From the NCBI RefSeq assembly GCF_040096075.1, contig NZ_JBBMFJ010000019.1:8045-72044 (forward strand): a stretch of DNA of 64,000 bases. The letters are read 5' to 3'. Within the stretch, counting starts at the first letter, position 1, and each line of letters starts with the position of its first letter. Below are positions 8,196 through 17,627 of the stretch, one piece after another. Source of the DNA: Brotaphodocola faecis (lineage in GTDB: Bacteria; Bacillota; Clostridia; Lachnospirales; Lachnospiraceae). Both the position numbers and the translations under genes were made by a program. The notes beneath the pieces were generated by a model. It ran no database searches and was not told where the DNA came from. It saw nothing but the letters and a program-made list of their open reading frames with translations.

Positions 8196-9764
8196 TCACC
8201 TCTTTCTGCCAAACAGTCTTCGTAAAAATCCCCCAGAGCCCTTTTCTGGCTTCTCCAGTTCTTCATCTACCGCGACTGCTGCCCTGGCAAGTGCTCTGAT
8301 TTCTTTTGAAAACAGGGATCCTTTATCACTGGATGCTGCTTCCCCGACATTCGCAAAACTTCTGGCATCCTGATTCGTGTGGATGATGCAGGTCGGTTCC
8401 ATATTGAGGATCCTGGCCACATGGGATATGCCAAGCTCACATTTTTTATCATCAAGCGGCACCTGATTTATAACCATTCGGATATTGGATTTTTCTATCC
8501 GAAATTCACCGAGTGCATCCAGAAAATTGCGGGCATCCTGTACCGTGGAGGTGTCCAGGGAAAGGATCAGCAGGATCAGATCCGATTTTTCCAGTGGAAT
8601 GACGGTCGTATCTTTTAATGTGTTGCAATTGTCAATCATGATCAGGTCATAATCGCAGCGCCGCAGATTATCCATAATCGCCTCTGCAATGTCACAATCC
8701 AGACGTGCCGCTTCCATTGCATTATCACTTCCGGCCAGGATATGAATCTGTTCATCATATTCAATCACATACCTGGATACGATATCTGCCGGCGAATATG
8801 CCGGAATATATCCCAGGCGTTCCCGATCCTTACAGATCCGTTTCACCCAGTCCATTACATTGGGCGATGGGCAGATACCAAACGCACTGTCCACATCCCC
8901 AAATTCCCAGTCCGCATCGAGCACTAAGATTTTAAGCTGTTTCCCATTTTTCTTCATGCCCGATAGGACATGGGATAATTCCCTCACAATGGTAGATTTT
9001 CCCACGCCGCCTTTGGGAGAATATACAGAGATCATCTGTTGCTGCAGGGACACGTTTGTAACCGGCTGGCTTAAACCGATCTGTTTATAAGTGCGCCTAA
9101 CTGCCCTGTTTATCGTATGCATCGGCGCAGGCTCCTCCTCCACCTGCGTGCGTTTAACAACTTTCTGCGGTTTCCTTGTTTCTGGGGCTGGTTCTGTCAT
9201 AGCTTTTCTACCGACGGTCCCAGCGCGCTGCGGTTCCTGGGTCTGAGTGTCCGGCAAAGGCTTTGGCATTTTTTCTGGTTTAGCCACTGCCGGTTCAGGA
9301 CTTAATGCTTTCTCTATTTTCTCCACTGCCTCTACAGAAATCTCTTTACCCATTTTTTCTGCAGCATTGTCGTTGACTGCTGGAGCAATTTCTTCTTCAG
9401 CTTTTTCTTCTACTACTTCCGAAACCGCCTGCGCGGCCCCGCCATTCATCGCAGAAACAGGTTCCTCCGGTAAAGCATCCGGCGGCGCATCCTGTTTTAT
9501 CTGCTCTTTTGTACGGCCATCCGCACTACTAAATAAATCCTCAAATTCACCAAAGAAGTCATCAGGAAGGACCGCATCCAGTTTTTCCTGAACAGACGGC
9601 TCTTTTTTCTCCTCTTTCTCTGTTACGGATGCATTTTCCTGAACAGGCGGCTGAACGGTGATCCTGCTTTCTGACAGTCTTTCCTGTTCTGCCATTCTGT
9701 CCAGAGTTTCATGATCCGCAGCCGTCTCCTTTAATAAGTCCGAAGTCCGAACTGGTCTTGCCAT
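8196..9764 (-). CDS. CpaE/MinD-like P-loop ATPase
   Basis: This 522-residue protein has a long low-complexity N-terminal half rich in Glu, Ala and Pro (residues 1-220), then a MinD/ParA ATPase. The deviant Walker A KGGVGKST is complete at 251-258, and LVLDADWEFGDVDSAFG (about 281-297) supplies the second motif. Later blocks DLIMIDNCNTLKDTTVI and RMVINQVPLDDKK are also family-like. It probably positions or organises the transfer complex, as CpaE-type proteins do for pili, and may pair with the downstream SAF fusion that lost this lysine. A clear AGGAGG-like site precedes the ATG. Confidence 0.8.
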   Translation of the reverse strand: MARPVRTSDLLKETAADHETLDRMAEQERLSESRITVQPPVQENASVTEKEEKKEPSVQEKLDAVLPDDFFGEFEDLFSSADGRTKEQIKQDAPPDALPEEPVSAMNGGAAQAVSEVVEEKAEEEIAPAVNDNAAEKMGKEISVEAVEKIEKALSPEPAVAKPEKMPKPLPDTQTQEPQRAGTVGRKAMTEPAPETRKPQKVVKRTQVEEEPAPMHTINRAVRRTYKQIGLSQPVTNVSLQQQMISVYSPKGGVGKSTIVRELSHVLSGMKKNGKQLKILVLDADWEFGDVDSAFGICPSPNVMDWVKRICKDRERLGYIPAYSPADIVSRYVIEYDEQIHILAGSDNAMEAARLDCDIAEAIMDNLRRCDYDLIMIDNCNTLKDTTVIPLEKSDLILLILSLDTSTVQDARNFLDALGEFRIEKSNIRMVINQVPLDDKKCELGISHVARILNMEPTCIIHTNQDARSFANVGEAASSDKGSLFSKEIRALARAAVAVDEELEKPEKGSGGFLRRLFGRKR

Positions 9765-9767
9765 AAT

Positions 9768-10100
9768 TTACCTCCAAAAATTTACATTCAGAAACGGAAG
9801 ATACTCCCGCAGCTGTGTGATCAGTGCGATCCCGATCTCCACCATTTCTTTGCGCGGCCCCGGGAAACATACGGATGCAAGCCCAAGCAGGCAGAACCCG
9901 ACAAAAATAGTGGCTGCAAGAAACCGCACAATCTGCCCGGCTGCCTGGATCATAACGGAGAGCGTATTGGAATGCTCCACAATGATGATATCCGTTGAAT
10001 CCTCCAGGCCATGCTGTGCTTTTATTCGTTCTGTTTCCAGACTTTTTCGTTTCAACCGTTTCTGCTTCCTCATTTGTATCCTTTTTGTAAATATGTTCAT
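9768..10100 (-). CDS. Small membrane protein of transfer operon
   Basis: This protein has up to 110 residues: a strongly basic N-terminus (KRIQMRKQKRLKRK), a soluble stretch, then one hydrophobic segment near residues 60-80 (IVRFLAATIFVGFCLLGLA). The annotated ATG at 10100 has AGGAG only one base away. The ATG at 10073, with AAAGGA five bases before it, is the better start. It lies four bases upstream of the next gene's start. No family recognised. Confidence 0.6.
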   Translation of the reverse strand: MNIFTKRIQMRKQKRLKRKSLETERIKAQHGLEDSTDIIIVEHSNTLSVMIQAAGQIVRFLAATIFVGFCLLGLASVCFPGPRKEMVEIGIALITQLREYLPFLNVNFWR

Positions 10101-10109
10101 ACTCCTGTG

Positions 10110-12989
10110 CTAAAACAATAAATGTTTACTCCTTAAATATTTTTCCATCCGGCCGCGCTCATCTTCCCTCAGCCGGTCTTCCACCGCCTGCTGATATGTG
10201 ATCTGATCCACATGCTCCGGAGCATCCAGACTATCCAGTATCGTGTTCGTATACTGCATAAAAGCCGTCTCAATGATCTGCTCATTCGCAACCGCGCGCT
10301 CCTCTTTTGTGGCATTTACCATACTGTTTTTCAGTCCTGAGTAAACCTGCCTTGCGCTCACCGCGCTGTCCGTATACGCATGATGCATAGTCCTGCGAAA
10401 TTCCGGTTTCTGTATTTCTGCCTCATAGAATTGCTGCATGATCGCTGCCTCTTCATCCGAAACCGTTTCCGTAAAGGTTACCTGCGGTCCCTGACGTGCT
10501 CCCGCATCTTCTCCTACTGCTTCCGGTTCTGACTGATAGGACGACTGCTCCTTCGATTCTGGTACAGAAACCGTCTCTACGGATGACTGGCTATTATCCT
10601 GTGACCGGGATACTGTCATAACGGTCGGCTTTGATGATGAATGCACATTTACTTCCAACATTTTTTGCGGTTTCTCTTCGTAAACATTCAGACCTTCCGG
10701 ATTGTTTCTGTAAGCTTCTGCTTTGTCTTTCAGGATTGTTGCTCCTTTCTGCAGCAGCGGGCCTCCCTTTTTTACAAGTTCCACACCGCCTTCATACACC
10801 GGCTCAGCCAGAACTTCACCCAAAACGCCTCCTGCATTTGCTCCCAGCGCGCCGCCTATGGCCGTCATCTGCATCTTTGCTGCCGGAAAACTGAATGCGG
10901 TCATGGCCATCCCGGCCGTTGCTCCAAAGGTCATACCGGCCATGGTGCCTGCCGCGGTTGTTGCACCTCTCACCCTGGTCTTGGCAGCTCTTTCCCTGTA
11001 TAGGGCCGCTTTACGTTCCAGTGATATATTCTTAAACTGCGGAGCCTCAAAATTATCAATGGTGGCATACTGATCCAGGATCTCCTGCTCTTCTTCCGAG
11101 ATACCGCTTCCCATTCCGCCAACGCTGCCCCCTGAGCCACCTCTGGATGAAGCGATCGTGCTGCGGGCCCTGGCCGATAAAGCATCAATACGCCCAATTT
11201 CTTCCTTCGTCCTGGCATTCTCTCCGCGGAGCCTGGACTGTTCTTCCATACGGACGGACCGCGAATGCTCCGCTTCGCCAATTCCCTGATCCAGTTCCCG
11301 GATCCTCGCATATCCTTCCGCCGATGGGGTGTCCCCCCGTTTTTTCTGTTCATTCTGCTCCGCCTGGATCGCCTGTTTTTCAGCCTTCATGGACGCGATC
11401 TGTTCATTATCCATAGCGATTTCTTCCCCAATGGACGCGATTTTGGAATCATTGGAGCGGATATCCTCATTTAAAGAATCCTTCTTTCTTCCAAGGGCAT
11501 CAATACCACTGGCAATATTCTGCGCGGTCGCTGCTGCCTGGGCATGAGGGCTTTTCTCATGTATGTCCTCTTTCGGTGTAGGCTGATATCCAAAAGCGAA
11601 GGACGTTTCCGCATCATCCGCATTCAAATCCGGATTATTGCCTATGATATCTTCCATTTCACTCTGGAGTTCCTCGCCCTTGTTTACATCTTCCAGGTCT
11701 TTCTTTTTCTGGACATCCGCCAGATCATCCGTCATATCCGCGTTCCTCTTATCGGATTTTGCGTCAGAGGATGCATGGGCCAGCGCACCAGCCGCTGCTC
11801 CAATTCCGCTTCCAATGGATCGCATCAGGCTTGTGGCCCCCATAATGGTTCCAAACCCGGCAAGCTCCATTCCCATTCCATTGCCGATATGAAGAAACCC
11901 GCGGATGACGCCCCGCGCCGGTATGATACAGCCACAGATAATGAGTGCGATCAGGGCATAACCTTTGCTTTCCTGGGCCGTCCCGATGATCATAAAAAAC
12001 ATGGGGATAAGCAGCAGGCAGGAATCAATCACGGGGTTTAATAAGATTCCCAACACCTGCCGCACCCAATTAGAAATCGTTCCTCTCTCTATCATTTCGA
12101 ACAGAGCGGCAAATGGGAATAACAGCACCAAAACTACCATGCAGACTGCCGCGGAAATATAGCAGACTGCCAGGTATGCCTGATAAACAACCGCACCTAC
12201 ATATAACATGGAATTGATAAACACGACCTTTCCATTGGGTTTGGCCATTGCGCGGAACTGGCTGATCAGGTTGTAGTCCCCTCCGGAGCCAAAGAAAAAT
12301 GCATAGGAATTATCCCCCATGTTGACGCCGGATCCGACACTGTCCGCCACCTTAAGGATCAGCGATTGGCTACCTGTCATGATCGCATGGAGCATGGCGT
12401 CTCTCAGATATAAAGCAATACCCAAAAGCTGGGGGAACAGAATAAATCCTATACTGCTGGCAACAAACAACTTTGTCATGCCAAGCAGCCGTTCCTTGAC
12501 CCTTGGATTGCCATTTGAGTAGAGGAAACCAACCAGGTAGTATAAGAATACTGGCACCATGAGCGTAAAAACCAGGTTCCGCAGGTACCCATACATTGCC
12601 ATGCCCACCAGGCCATATATGTTGCCGGTCCCCATGTCAAAGGAAAACAGCGCCACATCCCCGGTGCGGACAGAGGCACCTCCCACTCTTCCGAATATGA
12701 TCGCGTTTAAATCGCACCCAAAGGAAGTCAGCAAAAAATTCAACCCATCACCAATTCCAATACAGAACTCCCCAAGAAGCTCAGCAAAAATTCCTCCGTC
12801 CAGCATATCCGGTGTACTGGAATCAGGTGCGTCCCCGGCGGAATCGTAAATACTCTGGTCCGCCCGGTCTGTCCACGGACCATCCGCATATGAGGATACC
12901 GGCACCATGCACAATGTAAGTACAAATATAAGGAGCAGAAGTCGGATTGTTTTTCTGTTGATGATCTGCACATGTTTCATCTGCTTCAT
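10110..12989 (-). CDS. VirB6/TrbL-like polytopic channel protein with long C-terminal tail
   Basis: This 959-residue protein starts with a signal sequence (RLLLLIFVLTLCMVPVSSYA). Six or more hydrophobic segments follow between residues 80 and 370, including GLVGMAMYGYLRNLVFTLMV and CYISAAVCMVVLVLLFPFAALF. This is the layout of the TrbL/VirB6 inner-membrane channel in Gram-positive T4SS. Residues 400-600 are charged and coiled-coil rich, with a glycine-rich stretch GGSGGSVGGMGSG. A glycine/alanine-rich region near 670-720 may touch the membrane. The tail beyond 730 is Glu/Ser rich. The start overlaps the virB4 stop (ATGA). It is probably the translocation pore. Confidence 0.75.
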   Translation of the reverse strand: MKQMKHVQIINRKTIRLLLLIFVLTLCMVPVSSYADGPWTDRADQSIYDSAGDAPDSSTPDMLDGGIFAELLGEFCIGIGDGLNFLLTSFGCDLNAIIFGRVGGASVRTGDVALFSFDMGTGNIYGLVGMAMYGYLRNLVFTLMVPVFLYYLVGFLYSNGNPRVKERLLGMTKLFVASSIGFILFPQLLGIALYLRDAMLHAIMTGSQSLILKVADSVGSGVNMGDNSYAFFFGSGGDYNLISQFRAMAKPNGKVVFINSMLYVGAVVYQAYLAVCYISAAVCMVVLVLLFPFAALFEMIERGTISNWVRQVLGILLNPVIDSCLLLIPMFFMIIGTAQESKGYALIALIICGCIIPARGVIRGFLHIGNGMGMELAGFGTIMGATSLMRSIGSGIGAAAGALAHASSDAKSDKRNADMTDDLADVQKKKDLEDVNKGEELQSEMEDIIGNNPDLNADDAETSFAFGYQPTPKEDIHEKSPHAQAAATAQNIASGIDALGRKKDSLNEDIRSNDSKIASIGEEIAMDNEQIASMKAEKQAIQAEQNEQKKRGDTPSAEGYARIRELDQGIGEAEHSRSVRMEEQSRLRGENARTKEEIGRIDALSARARSTIASSRGGSGGSVGGMGSGISEEEQEILDQYATIDNFEAPQFKNISLERKAALYRERAAKTRVRGATTAAGTMAGMTFGATAGMAMTAFSFPAAKMQMTAIGGALGANAGGVLGEVLAEPVYEGGVELVKKGGPLLQKGATILKDKAEAYRNNPEGLNVYEEKPQKMLEVNVHSSSKPTVMTVSRSQDNSQSSVETVSVPESKEQSSYQSEPEAVGEDAGARQGPQVTFTETVSDEEAAIMQQFYEAEIQKPEFRRTMHHAYTDSAVSARQVYSGLKNSMVNATKEERAVANEQIIETAFMQYTNTILDSLDAPEHVDQITYQQAVEDRLREDERGRMEKYLRSKHLLF

Positions 12990-15280
12990 CCCCCCTGTTT
13001 CATCCTTGCGTGCTCTGCGATCTTTTCTACATCTGTTTCCACTACATCAAACTCACTGTCTTTTAAATAATCCGCCTGGATGAATACTGCGCGCTTTGTC
13101 GGAATATCAACCAGACACAATTCACCATATTTTTTCGCTTCAGAGGTGCCGCCCAGATTGAGTACCGTATCCACCTGGGACTGGGTAAGGTTCGTGGTAT
13201 CTTTGATGTACTGCCCATCCAGGTAGTTATGACGGAACAGCATAAAGGTCTCCGTAGACTTTAAAATCTCCTCTGTATCCTGGTATTTTGCAAAATCCTT
13301 TACGGACTGAAGGATCAGCCATGGAGCCGTATGACGTTTACGCGCCACGCGGTATAAAGCATTTTCAAACATGCGTGCTCCCTCAAATTTCAGGATACGG
13401 TGTGCCTCATCCGTAGACACAATGAGTTTCTTTGCCTTATTCGGATTGGTAGAATTTTTCTTGATAAAGTTTTCCTCGATATAAGACTGTACGACCATGA
13501 TCATATTAATGCGCTCCGTCTCATCCGTGATCTGCGACAGATCGAAGTTATGGAATGGCAGCGACATATCAATAGAAAGCGTGGACTGGCAATCCAGGTA
13601 TGCCTGGCTGCCATGGATTTCCCGTAGATAATAGATCTTGCCTTCTTCATGATTATTACAGATATGGACACCTCTCTCGGTTCTTTTTAATGTGGACAGC
13701 TCTTCTCTTGTAAATTCCTTCATGCAATGAGGACAGTAATACATCTCTCTCACACGATCCTCAAAAATATCCAGAAGCAGGGAAAACGCATTTTCCTTGA
13801 AGCTGTCCGTATTTTCCCGCGCATCCAGTAATATCGCCCGGTAAAAATCATGCATCTGGGGCAGCCGCTTCTTTCTTCGTCCCGCCCCAAAGGATCCGCC
13901 GGATGCCGGTACTGTTTCATAAAGAGACGCCGCATCCTTGTCCCGTAGGCCGCAGTCAGCATAGATTTTCCGCACATTTTTTGAAATAATGGATTTAATA
14001 CGGGAATACTCCGTCGGTTCAAATTCACCGACCATGCCATTGGTCGTAAAGCTGGTTGCCAGTACCATCAGGATATTCGTCATGTCCACGATCTTTTCTT
14101 CCAGATATAGTGTTGGTATCTCCTCTCCGGTTGCACGGTTATATTCATACTCATCACTGATCTCGAAAAAATTAAGTTGAGAGTCGGAATAATTGGATAT
14201 CAGATAATTGACTCCGCCTACTGCTTCTGCCACTATGGAATACTCACCTCTCTTTCCATCGCCAGGGAGCGGCTCATAATCAATATTTGCGATATGCACC
14301 CCGAAATCCACCTGCCTGGAAAACAGCTGTTTCACGGTTGCCGACTTTCCGTATCCGGACTGCCCCGCGATCACGGCTCCATAGGAGAAATGGGTCTTAT
14401 CAAACGGGTCAAACGTAACCGGCATTCCAGAATAGATAGATCGGCCAAATACGCAGCCCTTTTCATGGAAATATTCACTTGTGGTATGGTTAAAGATCAG
14501 GGATAAATAGGCCTGGCTTAAAATATGTCCCTTGATTGGCTTTTTACTCACATTCAGATTTTTCCCGACAGATATTTTGGCTTCAAAAATTTCATTGAGC
14601 GGAAGGGATGTTAAAAATGCTTCCTTGTGCATCGCATAGCAGGAACGGAAACCGATCCCCTTTCCCCTGGAAATAAACTCTGAGATCCGCTCCGTTAAAA
14701 GTTTCAGGCTTTCCGCACGGATCAAGAATAAAAAATATGTTTCGAGCAGGGTTGACTGGTCAGAGTCGATCTGTCTGGCCCACCGCTCTGCATCCGCAAT
14801 CTTTCCATCCAAAATTCTCAGCCTGTTTCTGTCCCGTTCCCCGGACCGCTCCATATCCAGTGACCGGATCCGACGATTGATCTTTTTCTGGGATTCTTCT
14901 AAGAGCGGGTCTATGATGACCGTAGACTCCACAAAATCCATATTGAAGATCCCGGCAAAGCTATGGGCAAACCGCCCCTCCACTGGAAGTTTGTCGATAT
15001 AGAGACCGGCATAATAAAGTTCAATCCCGTTATCATCCAGTGTCATGTAAGATACCGGCATGGTATTTGCGCCATCCGGTGCAAGCACCTGTAAAATCCC
15101 GGCACGCTCTTTTATGGGCTTTGGCGTATTCCTCGTCCCGCTATGGAAAACAGTATCTCCTGTTTTGTCTTCCTCCTCTTCTTTCTTCTGCTTTTTCTTA
15201 GACCAGATATGCACGATCAGTAATGTCACGCCCGACAAAACACAGATGCACAGGCTGAGCATCATAAGAAAATCAACCAT
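12986..15280 (-). CDS. virB4: VirB4-family conjugation ATPase
   Basis: This protein has about 764 residues. One N-terminal transmembrane helix (MMLSLCICVLSGVTLLIVHIW) is followed by a VirB4 N-domain and an ATPase with Walker A GQSGYGKSA near residue 320. Walker B is LIVSTDEAHRIL, followed by RHTAPWLILQSVKDF as in VirB4/TraC. Between them, near residues 520-555, sits an insertion with CPHC and HICNNH that looks like a zinc finger. VirB4 powers substrate transfer and pilus assembly. The start is the ATG at 15280, overlapping the upstream stop by eight bases, with GGAGG before it. The upstream in-frame ATG has a worse context. Confidence 0.92.
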   Translation of the reverse strand: MVDFLMMLSLCICVLSGVTLLIVHIWSKKKQKKEEEEDKTGDTVFHSGTRNTPKPIKERAGILQVLAPDGANTMPVSYMTLDDNGIELYYAGLYIDKLPVEGRFAHSFAGIFNMDFVESTVIIDPLLEESQKKINRRIRSLDMERSGERDRNRLRILDGKIADAERWARQIDSDQSTLLETYFLFLIRAESLKLLTERISEFISRGKGIGFRSCYAMHKEAFLTSLPLNEIFEAKISVGKNLNVSKKPIKGHILSQAYLSLIFNHTTSEYFHEKGCVFGRSIYSGMPVTFDPFDKTHFSYGAVIAGQSGYGKSATVKQLFSRQVDFGVHIANIDYEPLPGDGKRGEYSIVAEAVGGVNYLISNYSDSQLNFFEISDEYEYNRATGEEIPTLYLEEKIVDMTNILMVLATSFTTNGMVGEFEPTEYSRIKSIISKNVRKIYADCGLRDKDAASLYETVPASGGSFGAGRRKKRLPQMHDFYRAILLDARENTDSFKENAFSLLLDIFEDRVREMYYCPHCMKEFTREELSTLKRTERGVHICNNHEEGKIYYLREIHGSQAYLDCQSTLSIDMSLPFHNFDLSQITDETERINMIMVVQSYIEENFIKKNSTNPNKAKKLIVSTDEAHRILKFEGARMFENALYRVARKRHTAPWLILQSVKDFAKYQDTEEILKSTETFMLFRHNYLDGQYIKDTTNLTQSQVDTVLNLGGTSEAKKYGELCLVDIPTKRAVFIQADYLKDSEFDVVETDVEKIAEHARMKQGG

Positions 15281-16256
15281 TTTGCAGTCCTCCATATAAC
15301 ATTTCATCAATCAATTCATCTGTGAAAGATTCCTCTAAATCCGTGTCCTCCCGGTATGGCATGATCCGGCTGTCCCAGTTAGACTCCAGCAGATCAGCAT
15401 AGTGGTATCTGTTTCCGGAAATTGGATGATAATGCGTATGGAGCATATTAAAAAGTTCCGCTTTACTGCAGGGCACCGCTTTTACATCACACTCCGCCAG
15501 GTTGTGGAGCAGCTTTTTGATATCTTCTTTTAAATGTTTTGTAGCCTCCTGATACAGCTCCTCTTTCGTTAGGACCGCTGCCAGGTCCGGCGGAGCGCTC
15601 CAGGAAAGTACATATGTTTGAATAAGGTTCTGCCTGGCTGCATCCGGTCCTGACACTTTCGCGATATAGGCCAGCTGGCTTTCCACATGACGGATGCGCC
15701 AACTGTATGCTTTTATCTTTTTCTGGAGCAGGAGCAGCTGTTTGGAACGCTCCCGGGTTTCTGCGGAATCAAAATCACTCCTTACCGTTTCAAATTCTTT
15801 CCGGAGGGCCTTATAATCTTCATTCGTCTCAAAAAGCATGTCCTGAAGACCGGTTAAGATCTTCTCATATTCCCGGACAGTACCATCCATGTTAATGTCT
15901 TCCCCATATATGCGGTATGTAACCCTTGATGTAAATTCTGAAATAAAGGCAGCATAATTATTTTTGACCCTTACTTTTTCGCCAATCGGCTTCGTATAAA
16001 AATCGCTGCCACCGCATTTTAGCACCACAACAAATTTCTTCCCGCCATTTGTCACGATGAACCCCGGCCCGATCTCCTCAATCGGTACCAGTTCATCCGT
16101 CTGGGCAAACAGTCCTCTTTCTTCCGTTTCTGCCTTTTTTGTCTTTAAGTTCTTTTTTCTCATCCGGATAAGCCAGATGGCAGCTATTCCCAGGACCAGA
16201 ATGGTCAGCCCTAAAAACGCAGCCGTAAGCCTGGTAAGATGATTGATACTTTCCAT
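15273..16256 (-). CDS. Single-pass membrane protein of T4SS core
   Basis: This 327-residue protein has one transmembrane helix near residues 13-31 (AFLGLTILVLGIAAIWLIR), a basic linker, a beta-rich region with GPGFIVTNGGKKFVVVLKCGG, and then a long helical domain. It starts one base after the PrgI-like gene and overlaps virB4, a position where VirB3/VirB4 partners occur. The region near 60-90 faintly resembles the N-terminal domain of VirB4-type proteins. Probably a scaffold that pairs with VirB4. Function inferred from position only. Confidence 0.6.
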   Translation of the reverse strand: MESINHLTRLTAAFLGLTILVLGIAAIWLIRMRKKNLKTKKAETEERGLFAQTDELVPIEEIGPGFIVTNGGKKFVVVLKCGGSDFYTKPIGEKVRVKNNYAAFISEFTSRVTYRIYGEDINMDGTVREYEKILTGLQDMLFETNEDYKALRKEFETVRSDFDSAETRERSKQLLLLQKKIKAYSWRIRHVESQLAYIAKVSGPDAARQNLIQTYVLSWSAPPDLAAVLTKEELYQEATKHLKEDIKKLLHNLAECDVKAVPCSKAELFNMLHTHYHPISGNRYHYADLLESNWDSRIMPYREDTDLEESFTDELIDEMLYGGLQNG

Positions 16257-16257
16257 C

Positions 16258-16599
16258 TTAGAATTCTTCCTCCCATTCCGTATCTTTGTAATAAGTTCTG
16301 CGGTTCAAATGGTGCGCAATCATGCTGATGATAAGCTCATCGGCGGTACGTCCGCCAAATGCCAGCAGGGAACTTCCAAAATCCGGGACCGGAAATGTAA
16401 CCCCGATAAAAAGACCTGCCTCAAGCATCACGCCAAGCCACACACCCAGAAAAGCCAAGTGGATCATTGCTGTGATCTTAAATAGAAGATAGGCAACTAC
16501 CCCGCCGCCCAGGCACACCAGTAATGATTTGTTTGAAAAGATCCACCATTTTGTCACATCCGTAAAATCCGGCGGTCGTAATTCTGTCAGCTGATCCAT
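16258..16599 (-). CDS. PrgI/VirB3-like membrane protein
   Basis: This 113-residue protein has two hydrophobic segments near residues 25-45 and 47-70 and a C-terminal ELIISMIAHHLNRRTYYK stretch. That is the usual layout of PrgI/VirB3 proteins, which sit next to VirB4. It lies between the pilin-like genes and the VirB4 block. An AGGAG site precedes the ATG. Family call is by topology and position. Confidence 0.65.
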   Translation of the reverse strand: MDQLTELRPPDFTDVTKWWIFSNKSLLVCLGGGVVAYLLFKITAMIHLAFLGVWLGVMLEAGLFIGVTFPVPDFGSSLLAFGGRTADELIISMIAHHLNRRTYYKDTEWEEEF

Positions 16600-16614
16600 G
16601 CCACTCCTCCATTT

Positions 16615-17085
16615 CTAATGCTGCAGCATTCCCAAAAACAAATTGATAAGTCCCATAAAGCAGCTGATACAGAAGAACACGATCACTTTTGTTCCAACCA
16701 CGTCAATAAATTGATGTTTCCCATGACCGGCATCATTTGCCGCCAGCTTAATTCCCGCTATGATCAATGACAGAACCATCCCGCCTATGGACAAATACAG
16801 GCATAAACTGTAAAAAGAGGCGATCGGGCTCTGTAACGCTTCGCTGTCACTAAACCCAAAGTCGGATACCTGATCGTATGGATCCAGCTCGATCTGCCCA
16901 TCTCCCATTCCAAAATCCATATCCGACAGTCCTGCGCTGGTTGAAGACTCTGTGATTTCTGCCTGTTCGGTTGACTCTGCCGGTTCCGCATAAGCACTCA
17001 TTTTCATCACACCGGCCAATAAAATAGAACTCGCTAAAACAATTCCGATCCATGCACCTAGCCGTTTTTTTCTACTGGAACGCAT
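16615..17085 (-). CDS. VirB2/TrbC-like pilin-type membrane protein (copy 2)
   Basis: This 156-residue protein has a signal peptide (GIVLASSILLAGVMKMSAYA) and an acidic Ser/Thr-rich spacer up to about residue 85. Two hydrophobic helices follow, near 90-112 and 130-152, separated by a basic loop (ANDAGHGKHQFIDVVGTK). This matches VirB2/TrbC subunits with a long spacer. It overlaps the preceding pilin-like gene by 14 bp. Confidence 0.65.
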   Translation of the reverse strand: MRSSRKKRLGAWIGIVLASSILLAGVMKMSAYAEPAESTEQAEITESSTSAGLSDMDFGMGDGQIELDPYDQVSDFGFSDSEALQSPIASFYSLCLYLSIGGMVLSLIIAGIKLAANDAGHGKHQFIDVVGTKVIVFFCISCFMGLINLFLGMLQH

Positions 17086-17467
17086 CGCCAGCCGCCTTAT
17101 AAACCAGACTTACAAAGAAGATTGCCCCAAACGCGCAGATCATACCCACGAAGATCCGAAATATCTTCTGCTTTGTTTGCTTCGCGTCAGAGGTATCACC
17201 AAATGACAGTTTTACGCCTGCATAGATAAACAACAGTACAAAAAGTCCCACCGCCACCACAATCGCAAAGGAATAGCCGCTTCGGAATACATCCTGCACC
17301 TTCGTGATTGCTTCCGTAAAAAGACCTCCGCTTGTCGCATCTTCTTTCATCCAGTTTGCATCCTGGACCGTCTCCGCATAAGAGCAGATCGTCATCATTC
17401 CACTTAAGACTGCCGCCTGCATGGTCAGAAGTGCCTTCCTTCCATTTTCTTTCCATCTTCTGAACAT
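17072..17467 (-). CDS. VirB2/TrbC-like pilin-type membrane protein (copy 1)
   Basis: This 131-residue protein has a signal peptide (LLTMQAAVLSGMMTICSYA), a spacer, then two hydrophobic helices near residues 68-88 (FAIVVAVGLFVLLFIYAG) and 107-127 (IFVGMICAFGAIFFVSLVY). A basic loop, DTSDAKQTKQK, lies between them. This is the VirB2/TrbC pattern. An AAGGAGG site lies upstream. With the next gene it forms a tandem pair of unequal pilin-like proteins. Confidence 0.7.
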   Translation of the reverse strand: MFRRWKENGRKALLTMQAAVLSGMMTICSYAETVQDANWMKEDATSGGLFTEAITKVQDVFRSGYSFAIVVAVGLFVLLFIYAGVKLSFGDTSDAKQTKQKIFRIFVGMICAFGAIFFVSLVYKAAGDAFQ

Positions 17468-17581
17468 TCCTGATGTCCTCCTTCATCTTTTCTTTTTCTA
17501 TTGGTTATGAACAGTTTCTGCCCATATCCAGAGCCCCAACCTGATTGGAATACTGGATATATGCAGAATACGCAGAAATTC

Positions 17582-17616
17582 ATGGGAAACTGCTGCAGAT
17601 GCAGCAGCCTTCCCAT
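17582..17616. terminator. Strong hairpin between clamp-like gene and pilin genes
   Basis: The arms ATGGGAAACTGCTGC and GCAGCAGCCTTCCCAT form a long stem 12 bases after the clamp-like gene's stop. No T-run follows on the minus strand, so it is more likely an RNA-processing or partial-attenuation hairpin that lets the membrane genes be expressed separately. Confidence 0.5.
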
Positions 17617-17627
17617 AAACAAACAAA

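Noticed and set aside
17425..17622. 65-codon minus-strand frame upstream of the first pilin gene
   Set aside because: It spans the strong hairpin at 17582-17616 and overlaps the start of the pilin gene out of frame; no coding character.
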